The notes: generated by a model not told the origin, from the letters alone. Counted from the stretch's first letter, positions 16,407-22,959 are shown. The stretch: 23,081 bases of DNA from Planctomycetota bacterium (GCA_023432465.1 JAEYUO010000113.1:1-23081); one strand, 5' to 3'. Program-made: numbers and translations.

Positions 16407-17342
16407 TTACAGCTCCGCGCGGGCGCGCGTGGTCAGCAGCGTGGCGAGCAGACCCATCTGGGCATCCAGGCGGTTGCGAGCCTGGGCGAAGACGCGGGAC
16501 CGCGGGCCGTCGATCACTTCATCGGTAATTTCGATGCCGCGATACGCCGGCAGGCAGTGCAGCACGATCGCGTGCGCTGGGGCCTGCGAGACGAGTTCGA
16601 GATTCACCTGGAACCGCCGGAACACTTCCAGCCTGGAAGCCTTCTCGCTTTCCTGGCCCATGGAGACGAAGGTATCGCAGGAGATGACATCGGCGCGGAG
16701 CACCGCCTCCACCGGGTCGCGCACCGTTGAGAACTCGAGCGCGGGCATACGCGCACGCATCTGCTCGACCCACTCCTCCGGGAGTTCGTAGCCCTCGGGC
16801 GCGCAGAGCACAAACCGCATTCCGAGCTTCCCGCAGATCTCCACCAGCGAACGGGCGACGTTGTTGCCATCGCCGACGAAGGCCATTGTCCTTCCGGCAA
16901 GGCCATCGACCGAGCCTGGGCAGAACTCATCGATCATCGTGAGCACATCCGCCAGCGCCTGGGCGGGGTGCGCCAAGTCGGAGAGGCCGTTGATCACGGG
17001 CACCGCGCTCACCGAGGCCATACGAACCAGCGTCGAGTGGTCGAAGACCCGCGCCATGATCGCGTCGACCATCGACGACAGCACGCGCGCGACATCTTCG
17101 GGCGATTCGCGCCCGCCGATCCCGACTTCTCCCTGGCCCATGCTCATGACATCGCCGCCGAGCTTTCGCATCGCCTGCTCGAAACTCACACGTGTGCGCA
17201 GGCTGGGCTTCTCGAACAAACAGCACAGAGTCTTGCCGCGGAGCAGCCCGGGCTCGGGGAGCGCGCGAAGGTCGATGGCCCGCTGCAGCATCTGGCGCAG
17301 CAGCGGCGCCGGCAACTCATCAATGGTGAGCAGGTGAGTCAT
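16407..17342 (-). CDS. argF: Ornithine carbamoyltransferase
   Basis: 311 residues from the ATG at 17342 (MTHLLTIDELP). The enzyme makes citrulline from ornithine and carbamoyl phosphate in cytoplasmic arginine synthesis. Diagnostic motifs are present: carbamoyl-phosphate loop KPSLRTR (SLRT at 47-50), HPAQ (125-128), DGNN (158-161, ornithine side), DTFVSMGQ (223-230) and HCLP (262-265). The length is normal for the family. The frame stays open far upstream to 18074 through Arg/Pro/Leu-rich sequence, but that part is translated tandem repeat and not protein. No clear ribosome binding site precedes the ATG, and the 5' leader lies inside a repeat-rich region. A small unknown gene follows 10 bp downstream. 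Confidence 0.95.
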   Translation of the reverse strand: MTHLLTIDELPAPLLRQMLQRAIDLRALPEPGLLRGKTLCCLFEKPSLRTRVSFEQAMRKLGGDVMSMGQGEVGIGGRESPEDVARVLSSMVDAIMARVFDHSTLVRMASVSAVPVINGLSDLAHPAQALADVLTMIDEFCPGSVDGLAGRTMAFVGDGNNVARSLVEICGKLGMRFVLCAPEGYELPEEWVEQMRARMPALEFSTVRDPVEAVLRADVISCDTFVSMGQESEKASRLEVFRRFQVNLELVSQAPAHAIVLHCLPAYRGIEITDEVIDGPRSRVFAQARNRLDAQMGLLATLLTTRARAEL

Positions 17343-17426
17343 GCGGAAGGGTAGGGACTGAAGGGGGAACACAGAGCAAGCAGAGGAAGCGGAGTGCAAC
17401 AGAGGGGAGTGAGACAAGGCGAGGGG

Positions 17427-17458
17427 GTGAGAGGGTGAGAGGGTGAGAGGGTGAGAGG
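17427..17458. repeat. Four perfect tandem copies of an 8-bp unit
   Basis: GTGAGAGG is repeated four times without change and continues into a degenerate fifth copy. It lies about 85 bp upstream of the argF start. Confidence 0.95.
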
Positions 17459-17518
17459 GTGAAGGAAGGCGGGTGCGCGGGGAGCAATGCGGCCGCGGAT
17501 GGACACGGATGGGAGAAG

Positions 17519-18294
17519 GGCAGGTACGCAGAGCGCGGAGGGCGCGGAGGGAGGCGGGGAAAGAGAGGATTGATCCAACGCGGAGGGCGCGAAGGGGTAG
17601 CCACGGTGGGCAGCGGATCCGAGTGTGCGGGTTCGAAGGGACGGGCCGCGCACGGAAAGAGGCCGGGGCTCGGAGTTGAACCACGGAGACCACGGAGACC
17701 ACGGAGGGAGCAGGAGGAACAAGAGTTTGGATCTCAGAAAGGCAGGTACGGAGAGCGCGCCGAGGAGGCGCGGAGGGCGCGGAGGGAGGCGGGGAAAGAG
17801 AGGATTGATCCAACGCGAAGGGCGCGAAGGGGCAGCCACGGTCGGCAGCGGATCGGAGTGTGCGGGTTCGAAGGGACGGGCCGCGCACGGCAAGCGGCCG
17901 GGGCTCGGAGTTGAACCACGGAGACCACGGAGACCACCGAGGGAGCAGGAGGAACAAGAGTTTGGACCTCAGAAGGGCAGGTACGCAGAGCGAGCCGAGG
18001 AGGCGCGGAGGGCGCGGAGGGAGGCGGGGAAAGAGGGAATCGATCCAACGCGAAGAGCGCGAAGGGGCAGCCACGGTGGGCAGCGGATCCGAGTGTGCGG
18101 GTTCGAAGGGACGGGCCGCGCACGGAAAGAGGCCGGGGCTCGGAGTTGAACCACGGAGACCACGGAGAGCACGGAGGGAGCAGGAGGAACAAGAGTTTGG
18201 ATCTCAGAAAGGCAGGTATGCAGAGCGCGCCGAGGAGGCGCGGAGGCCGCGGAGGGAGGCGGGGAGGAAGAGTTGATTCAACGCGAAGGGCGCG
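17519..18294. repeat. Tandem array of a 235-bp unit (three full copies and one partial)
   Basis: Copies start at each GGCAGGTAYG: 17519-17740 (222 bp), 17741-17975 (235 bp), 17976-18210 (235 bp) and a partial copy 18211-18294. Copy 1 is shorter because it lacks 13 bp around GCCGAGGAGGCG. Copies are nearly identical, with scattered single-base changes. Each unit contains GCGGAGGGCGCGGAGGG, CCAACGCGAAGGGCGCGAAGG, a possible hairpin (GTGTGCGG with CCGCGCAC, 15-nt loop, 17623-17653 in copy 1), and two to three tandem ACCACGGAG words. No terminal inverted repeats or transposase are present, so it is not a classical IS. Confidence 0.95.
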
Positions 18295-18399
18295 CAGTGC
18301 GACAAAGCAGTCGCGACGGGCGCGCGGTGCGGAACGCTCAACGATCAAAGTTCAAGGCTCGAAGTTCAAGTGAACGGATGGCTCATCGCCGCATCGCGA

Positions 18400-19368
18400 T
18401 CATGGCGCTGGGCCGGAGGAGCCCGCCGCGGCGAGGAGGGAGGCTGGGGAAGCGCGCGGGTTGCCGGGCCGCGAAGAGCGATTGGGATTGAGGGGGTCGG
18501 GGAGGTCGGGGAGTGGCGGTGGGTTGCGCCGGTTGGCGGGGACGATGTCGTTGAGCTCGGGGATGTAGTCGTCGCCGTACCGGTTGCGGATGCTGTCCAC
18601 CATCGCGCGGACATCGTCCTCGGTTGCGTCGATCAGCGATTCATGCAGGCCCGCGGCTTCATCGGCCGGGATGCCCTCTGAGAGCACGTCGTAGACGCGC
18701 TGGGCGAGGGGGATGAGGGGAATGTTGGAACTGGAATGGGGGAAGTCGGAAGGCGCGGATGCGGGCGCGGTAGGCGCGGTGTGCGGCGCGAACGGCGCGA
18801 ACGGCATCATCGCATGATGCATCGGCGCGCGTGGCATCTGCTCGTGTGGCCTTGGATCGTGCTTCTTGGGCGCGGCGGTGTGGGTGCGCTGGCGGGAGGA
18901 GGGCGCAGCGCCCGAGAGGCGCGTGAGGCGGAGGAGTATCGTGGCGGCACGGATGATATTGCCGCGGCGGCGCTCGGCGAGCATGCGCTCGCGGAGGGTG
19001 GATGGGTCGGAGGAGTCGGGGGCGGGCCTTGGTGGTGCGGCGGTGGTTGCGGACGCCGATGCGATGCGCTCGGCGCGGTAGTCGGTGATGAGTTCATCGA
19101 GCGCGGCGACCGCGCTGTGGGTGTGGGCGAGGGCGGCGAGGCGGGTGGCCGCGGCGAGGCCGGTGGAGAACTCGGCCATGCGGTCCTGTGCTTGGGGTGA
19201 CTCAAGCCAGAGGGCGAGGGCGGGGAGGGTTGTTCCGTGGTCGGCGGCGATCTGGCGGAGGGACTTTTCGGCGGCGGCGATCTCGGCGAGAATGGCGTCT
19301 GCGGGGCTGTTTGGGCCGCGGGCGTCGGGGTTGAAGGGGATGAAGTTGGCCGCGACGGCGTGGGACAT
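18400..19368 (-). CDS. Ala/Pro-rich protein with possible N-terminal HTH, unknown function
   Basis: 322 residues from the ATG at 19368 (MSHAVAANF), chosen because a strong promoter ends 10 nt upstream; an ATG at 19377 is an alternative. Residues about 36-56 (SLRQIAADHGTTLPALALWL) resemble a helix-turn-helix. Residues 60-110 are Ala-rich helices; the middle has ERMLAERRRGNIIRAATILLRL, then a Pro/His/Ala low-complexity stretch (MPRAPMHHAMMPFAPFAPH). A more ordered part follows with AQRVYDVLSEGIPADEAAGLHESL and VDSIRNRYGDDYIPELNDIVP, and a Pro-rich end. No signal peptide is seen. A DNA-binding regulator is possible but unproven; the family is not recognised. It stands alone between the repeat array and the Rhs island. 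Confidence 0.65.
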   Translation of the reverse strand: MSHAVAANFIPFNPDARGPNSPADAILAEIAAAEKSLRQIAADHGTTLPALALWLESPQAQDRMAEFSTGLAAATRLAALAHTHSAVAALDELITDYRAERIASASATTAAPPRPAPDSSDPSTLRERMLAERRRGNIIRAATILLRLTRLSGAAPSSRQRTHTAAPKKHDPRPHEQMPRAPMHHAMMPFAPFAPHTAPTAPASAPSDFPHSSSNIPLIPLAQRVYDVLSEGIPADEAAGLHESLIDATEDDVRAMVDSIRNRYGDDYIPELNDIVPANRRNPPPLPDLPDPLNPNRSSRPGNPRASPASLLAAAGSSGPAP

Positions 19369-19378
19369 GATTGGCATC

Positions 19379-19407
19379 AGTATGGCGTACAGATACCGAT
19401 CTGTCAA
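19379..19407 (-). promoter_or_regulatory. Strong sigma70-type promoter with near-leaderless start
   Basis: On the minus strand TTGACA (19402-19407) and CATACT (19379-19384) are exactly 17 bp apart. The ATG at 19368 begins 10 nt after the -10 box, so transcription would start only a few nucleotides before the start codon. Confidence 0.65.
19389..19404. promoter_or_regulatory. Operator-like dyad in the promoter
   Basis: ACAGAT and ATCTGT form a perfect 6-bp dyad around ACCG, filling most of the promoter spacer and overlapping the -35 box. A repressor bound here would block RNA polymerase. Autoregulation by the adjacent HTH-like protein is an inference. Confidence 0.4.
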
Positions 19408-19482
19408 GGGCTTTGTTTGGATTGTGGATGGATTCGGTAAGCCGAGGCGGGGAGGGAGGTTGCGGGAGTGCGCGGGCGCGGG

Positions 19483-19541
19483 AGCGGCCACGGATGGGCA
19501 CGGTTCAGGACGAGTTCAACGCGAAGGTCACGAAGGGCACG
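19483..19541. repeat. Short-word repeat related to the 235-bp unit and its flank
   Basis: GGCCACGGATGGGCACGG and GTTCAACGCGAAGGTCACGA plus AGGGCACGAAGAG resemble GCGGATGGACACGGATGG at about 17492-17510 and CCAACGCGAAGGGCGCGAAGG inside the 235-bp unit. It is a second, unclustered site of the same word families, directly abutting an Rhs remnant. Confidence 0.6.
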
Positions 19542-19551
19542 AAGAGTGAGG

Positions 19552-19626
19552 GGATGCCGTCGTAGAAGAAGCGTTCGCTGCGGACCTGCTTGGTGACCGC
19601 GCCCTCCTGGACATCCGGCCACTTCG
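19552..19626 (-). pseudogene. Rhs-repeat remnant
   Basis: Minus-strand reading gives KWPDVQEG followed by VTKQVRSERFFYDGIPS, which matches the R-ERFFYDG part of planctomycete RHS-repeat proteins. The open segment is about 25 codons. It then runs into the low-complexity repeat, so the fragment is truncated on both sides. Confidence 0.6.
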
Positions 19627-19630
19627 GAGT

Positions 19631-20128
19631 CTATGCCTTTGGCGCTCTGTAGTACGCGGCCTTGGGGAAGTAAAACGATGGAGGCTTCGCATTCCCTTTG
19701 GCCCAGTCGATCAATATTCCCCATTCATTCGGATACGCACAAAGCTCTGCTTTGCGAACAGCTTCTTCGTCGCCATACCGATCTTCCATCCAATTCAGCA
19801 GCCAGCGAAGGGCTTCCGCAGCTTCTTCTGCGGTTACCAAATCACTCTTCATGATTAACCGCTCAAAGGTTGCAAGAAAGGGCGATTCTAAGCCTTCCAC
19901 TCTTTCCATTCGACTCCAGTACGCGACGCTCGGCGGGACGGCCTTGATCACCATGGCATTGGTGGTCAGTCCGACATTTACATACACACCATCGCCGCAC
20001 GCACTCTTCTGAAGGAAGATCAGCATCGTTAGCTCGGAGCCAGTCTTCCAGAATAATCCAGCCTTGTTCTTGTATCCGAGTGGCCGCGCTAGGCCACGGA
20101 ACATTGTGATGAGTTCTGCCTTGGTCAT
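19631..20128 (-). CDS. Putative immunity protein, DUF4304-like
   Basis: 165 residues from the ATG at 20128 (MTKAELITMFRGLARPLGY). The N-terminal pattern, helix then LGYKNKAGLFWKTGSELTMLIFLQKSACGDGVYVNVGL, matches DUF4304-type proteins (LGF-KKGN-F-R, LQKS, NVG). Some members of that family lie next to polymorphic toxins as immunity proteins. The C-terminal half has LVTAEEAAEALRWLLNWMEDRYGDEEAVRKAEL. It directly follows the PD-(D/E)xK toxin tip, and the toxin frame reads through into it without a stop; TTTATGACC would give a stop overlapping the start only in another frame. It appears intact and would bind and neutralise its toxin in the cytoplasm. The DUF4304 assignment is by eye; GC content is lower than in the housekeeping genes. 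Confidence 0.65.
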   Translation of the reverse strand: MTKAELITMFRGLARPLGYKNKAGLFWKTGSELTMLIFLQKSACGDGVYVNVGLTTNAMVIKAVPPSVAYWSRMERVEGLESPFLATFERLIMKSDLVTAEEAAEALRWLLNWMEDRYGDEEAVRKAELCAYPNEWGILIDWAKGNAKPPSFYFPKAAYYRAPKA

Positions 20129-20365
20129 AAACCATTTCCGATAGGTATTAAGGTATCCGGTGTAGTCTCCCCTGATCTCCGGGTCTGGGTGTTTCTTCAG
20201 GGCTTCGATGTACCTCTTCAGCTGCTTCGCACCGCGAGCGAGCCCACTTGGCGTATCGGGCTTCAACTCGCGAACGATTTTGCTCTTGGCATCGATCGCA
20301 TCCACACGCCCGCCAGGAACATTCACCTCAAACCTGTACCCAGCTCCGAGCGCATTCCTGTAGTT
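20129..20365 (-). pseudogene. PD-(D/E)xK nuclease toxin tip of an Rhs protein, separated from Rhs by a stop codon
   Basis: 79 codons immediately after the TGA at 20366-20368, in the same frame as the Rhs core. The sequence NYRNALGAGYRFEVNVPGG, RVDAIDAKSKIVRELKP and ARGAKQLKRYIEAL matches restriction-endonuclease-fold polymorphic toxins: Asp in RVDAID, E-x-K in ELK, and a Gln-containing helix. Such toxins cleave DNA in rival cells after delivery. With the stop upstream and no good start site of its own, it is probably not made as part of Rhs. An internal GTG at 20326 could start a short product, but no ribosome binding site is clear. At its 3' end the frame continues into the immunity protein. 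I class it as an inactivated toxin. Confidence 0.7.
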
Positions 20366-21289
20366 TCATTGCGCCTCATGGCCTCGCGCGCATTGAATCG
20401 TGTATCCTCCGCGGACTTTCCCTCCTCCCGATCTTCCGGTACTCCTGCCGACTCGACTGCCCGCGAATACGTCGGCTGGGTTGAATGAACGGTCTGTGCC
20501 CGGTATCCCGATCTCGAACGCGTCACGGAGGCCGCGACCCAGCGCGAGTGTAACCCAACTGTTGTCACCGCGAGAATGGTCGTCGTCAGGCAGCGACCAG
20601 TCCATCGCCCACTCGACATCCCAGTCTAGATTCGCGGCGTAGTCCTCGATCAGCGCACTCGCTGCCTCGCGGATGAAGTCGGCCGGCCCGGGCAGGGGAT
20701 CGAGCAGCGCGAAGGCGTCCAATGCTTCGTCGAGGGGATGAAGCCCTTCCTCGACGGCGTCTCCATACTCGCTGAGTAAACCCAAAGGGTCGCCGCGTTG
20801 CCAAGGATTGCTTCGAAGGTACTGCTGAGTATTTAGCCCATCCCCGTACAGTGATGTGATACTGAACGCCGCGACCATCGCATCCATGCCGCGGCCGTGG
20901 TAGGAGGCGGCTTCGATGAGCGTGAGGGCCGTCGCGTTGGGGTCGGGCTGCATGAAGCGGCCCATCTGCGGGGAGTACGCGCGGTTGCGCATGTGCACCA
21001 GCAGGTGCGCAAACGGGATCAGCCGCGGCGGCTCGATGCCCAGAGCGCCGGGGTCCACACCGATATCCAGTCTGTCAAAGAAGAGGGCCTGGCGGGGGGG
21101 TGCCCGCAGTGCAGCTGCGCCCCCCCCACGCGGCCAAGTGCTCGGAGGCCGTTGCGGCCCCGCCCCCACCCAATCGCATCATACCGCCATTGCCCGCAGA
21201 CGCGAGCGGCAGGCGCTCCCGCGCCAACTCTCAAGGCTCACTGCGTTGCCGACTGAGTCCTGACAGGTCCGCTGCCTCTCCGGCATCAG
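20366..21289 (-). pseudogene. Rhs core C-terminal fragment, frameshifted and stopped
   Basis: The last part is clearly an RHS-repeat-associated core: HMRNRAYSPQMGRFMQPDPN, then LIEAASYHGRGMDAM, YLRSNPWQRGDPLGLLSEYG, followed by the linker to the toxin, ending QCARGHEAQ and TGA. Further upstream two more scraps are visible in other frames: DSVGNAVSLES (about 21230-21265) and VCGQWRYDAIG (about 21172-21206), both normal RHS phrases. At least two frame changes lie between them and the core, one at the GC-rich hairpin 21087-21134. The filamentous N-terminal part of an Rhs protein is missing altogether. The normal job of the core is to form the shell that holds and releases the toxin tip; this copy cannot do so. 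Confidence 0.8.
21087..21134. repeat. Composite GC hairpin at an Rhs frame break
   Basis: GGCC-n4-GGGGGGG (21087-21100) faces CCCCCCC-n4-GGCC (21121-21134), with an inner hairpin CGCAG/CTGCG around TGCAG (21105-21119). It resembles a small palindromic intergenic element and lies where the Rhs reading frame is lost. Confidence 0.5.
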
Positions 21290-21862
21290 TCATGGCGGAT
21301 AGAACATGCATCCAGTCGCCTTTGCTCGCACGATCTTACGCTTGAGCGAGTCACGCATCATTGCCTTGGGAGTCCCGTTACGTACTCGAAATGTCGCCAC
21401 GCTTGGTGGCACGCGCTCATCAAGAATGTCAGCTCGCATATAGAAGGGGCTCTCTCCCGGCTTGTTGACGTTGTAGGAAGTCTCTGGATTGGCGCAGTCC
21501 AAGACTCGATTTGCGTGCATGATCCAATAGGGTAGGCCAAGGGACTTTCGACCAAACCTTATATCGACAGGCAGAAACTGGCAGTCACCTGGGCCTGCCT
21601 CTTCAATCAGCACCCGGATTCGATCCGAGATCACATACAGCCCCTGAAAGACAAATGGGACATCCTCGACGCGATCCGGTCTGTCTGCGCGACCGATCAA
21701 ATCAAGCGGGGGGTGATCAAGGGGTCCCTCCTTCCACTTAAGTGCATAATCCAGCTCTCTCGTGATCTTAACATCCAATCCCCACCGCGCATTCTCTGAT
21801 CTTTGATGCCCAATTCCATCGAAATTCGAGAGTACCCAGTAGCTGTGTCTTTTTGATGTCAT
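21290..21862 (-). CDS. Imm11-family (DUF1629, MXAN_0049-like) immunity protein
   Basis: 190 residues from the ATG at 21862 (MTSKRHSYWVLSNF). The C-terminal two thirds follow the Imm11 pattern: PFVFQGLYVISDRIRVLIEE, GDCQFLPVDIRF, GLPYWIMHANRVLDCANPE, then VPPSVATFRVRN and IVRAKATGCMFYPP. Imm11 proteins are found beside polymorphic toxins and are thought to protect the producer. The frame is complete, with no stop or frameshift, and the length is normal. Its neighbours are Rhs scraps on both sides and no toxin tip is directly upstream, so the immunity gene is an orphan. No clear ribosome binding site is seen before the ATG; in intact loci such genes are usually translated by coupling to the toxin gene. 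Confidence 0.8.
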   Translation of the reverse strand: MTSKRHSYWVLSNFDGIGHQRSENARWGLDVKITRELDYALKWKEGPLDHPPLDLIGRADRPDRVEDVPFVFQGLYVISDRIRVLIEEAGPGDCQFLPVDIRFGRKSLGLPYWIMHANRVLDCANPETSYNVNKPGESPFYMRADILDERVPPSVATFRVRNGTPKAMMRDSLKRKIVRAKATGCMFYPP

Positions 21863-21889
21863 AGTGGCCTAAACCAATCGTCTGGGTTC

Positions 21890-22003
21890 TTAGTAATGAG
21901 CCTCGCCGCCTTCGGCGAAGTCCATCAGACGCGTTTCGTTCTGCTCGTTGACCGTGTGGGTCAGAGCGCTGGGAGCAGGCGATAGCCACCGATCATCGCT
22001 GCC
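21890..22003 (-). pseudogene. Rhs-repeat remnant between two immunity genes
   Basis: Minus-strand reading gives DDRWLSPAPSALTHTVNEQ followed by NETRLMDFAEGGEAHY and a TAA stop at 21890-21892. H-VNE-NE and the following GGEAHY are typical of RHS-repeat segments before the Y-D-GN motif. The 38-codon fragment has no start of its own. It is a scar of the Rhs gene body between displaced cassettes. Confidence 0.5.
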
Positions 22004-22012
22004 ACCTTGGGA

Positions 22013-22672
22013 TCAGTTCGTGACAGTCGGATCCCATGAAACGCTGGCATCACGTCCTTGCACCCAATCCGGATCGCCGGGATAACGCAAGCCATCGATA
22101 GGCCTCGACTTGACTTCAACAGGCTGCAGAAAGAGCGGCTTCAGATCATCGATCTTGATCTTGGGCACGAGATGCTCCGCGATGTAAATCGATCCTGCCC
22201 GATCAATAACGCAATCCCTTCCTTCAACCTGAAACGCGATGAAGCAACTCGGCTCGCTGGTCGCCGGATACGCCCTAATGGTACCGCATTCGATACACAC
22301 GTCTATTTTGCGCGGAGGATCACCTCGAGTGTCGATGGCTTCCCCAGGATAAAGCGTAGCGTGAGTCCCAACTTCCCTCCCTGTCAGATCGAGCGCTCGT
22401 CCGATCGCCACCGAGGGCAAGAACGGCCGAAGACGCTCAAGCAGGACTTTGTCAATCAAAGCAACTCCCGTCCGGCTCGGACTGTGCCGATGATACGTCC
22501 GAATAGGGTAGGATCGCGTGTTGTACACGATGTCGATTGGCGTCGGGAACCAACCTGGCAACACTCGCTGGCATATGCTGCACAGAACATTCGCTTTCTG
22601 CTGCTCCAATAGCCAATGCCGAGCTTCCTGGCATATCCACATCTCTGGAAGACTAAACTCGAAATAATTCAT
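22013..22672 (-). CDS. Putative immunity protein with two CxxC motifs (double-CXXCG-like)
   Basis: 219 residues from the ATG at 22672, which overlaps the stop of the upstream toxin fragment (ATGA), a typical toxin-immunity coupling. Two zinc-ribbon-like pairs are visible: LCSICQRVLPGWFPT (Cys31, Cys34) and VCIECGTIRAYPA (Cys126, Cys129). The end, CVIDRAGSIYIAEHLVPKI and LKPLFLQPVEVK, resembles the last part of the myxobacterial double-CXXCG family, some members of which are linked to polymorphic (Sit) toxins as immunity proteins. The first motif lacks the final Gly, so the assignment is tentative. The frame is intact while its partner toxin has been cut by an IS. The gene is lower in GC than the flanking chromosome. 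Confidence 0.6.
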   Translation of the reverse strand: MNYFEFSLPEMWICQEARHWLLEQQKANVLCSICQRVLPGWFPTPIDIVYNTRSYPIRTYHRHSPSRTGVALIDKVLLERLRPFLPSVAIGRALDLTGREVGTHATLYPGEAIDTRGDPPRKIDVCIECGTIRAYPATSEPSCFIAFQVEGRDCVIDRAGSIYIAEHLVPKIKIDDLKPLFLQPVEVKSRPIDGLRYPGDPDWVQGRDASVSWDPTVTN

Positions 22673-22959
22673 GGAACTGCCTTCTGTGCCTCTCGCATCT
22701 CGCGTAAAATTCTCTGTACCAAGCTGCTGCGGTATCCATCATCCTTACCGAGGTACTTGGCATCGAATCGTGAAGACACCTCATATAAGGTACTGATCGC
22801 CGTGTGATAGTCCTGAGGATTGTCGATGAAGTGCCTTGACCATTTGTGATTTCGCCGCTTACTAATGCCTGCCTGACTCATTGCTCTATACAACTCGCCG
22901 TGGAACTCTTGATGGATCTTTCTGGGCATCTCAATAAGATCCTGCGCAGCGTCTCCACC
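22669..22959 (-). pseudogene. Toxin C-terminal fragment truncated by an IS element
   Basis: The frame is open from the IS end: GGDAAQDLIEMPRKIHQEFH, then GELYRAMSQAGISK, HKWSRHFIDNPQDYHTAIST and YEVSSRFDAKYLG, ending ILREMREAQKAVP. The IHQEFHGEL start with later His residues recalls His-rich tips of Rhs-type polymorphic toxins (H-x-x-x-H nuclease-like), and it ends in a 4-bp overlap with an immunity-like gene, as expected. An ATG at 22929 exists but would cut into the conserved helix and has no ribosome binding site. The N-terminal toxin part and any Rhs carrier have been displaced by the IS630 element. Exact toxin family and activity cannot be stated. Confidence 0.6.

Larger units (their letters stand above)
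17343..18399. other. Non-coding, repeat-rich intergenic region upstream of argF
   Basis: 1057 bp with no supported gene. It holds words of the CACAGAG/GCGGAG type (17365-17395), an 8-bp microsatellite (17427-17458), a GATGGACACGGATGG word (about 17498-17512), the 235-bp tandem array (17519-18294), and at the far end AAAGTTCAAGGCTCGAAGTTCAAG-type repeats (about 18346-18370). The plus strand is strongly purine-rich. Open frames occur in several phases on both strands because the repeat lacks stops; since 235 is not a multiple of three they do not repeat in frame, which argues against coding. Confidence 0.8.

Noticed and set aside
17623..17653. tRNA-like T loop (GGTTCGAA) in each 235-bp unit
   Set aside because: The bases flanking TTCGAA do not pair as a T stem and no acceptor or anticodon arm can be built.
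17343..18074. N-terminal extension of ornithine carbamoyltransferase (frame open for about 240 more codons)
   Set aside because: The extension is translated tandem repeat rich in Pro, Arg and Leu; the family starts near MTHLLTIDEL and the 311-residue form has normal length.
17519..18294. Possible CRISPR array
   Set aside because: The repeats are 235 bp, directly adjacent and without unique spacers, and no cas genes are near.
20366..20368. Recoding of TGA as an amino acid (for example selenocysteine)
   Set aside because: TGA ends many clear genes here (e.g. 380, 2101), no SECIS-like structure was evident, and the surrounding locus is plainly decayed.
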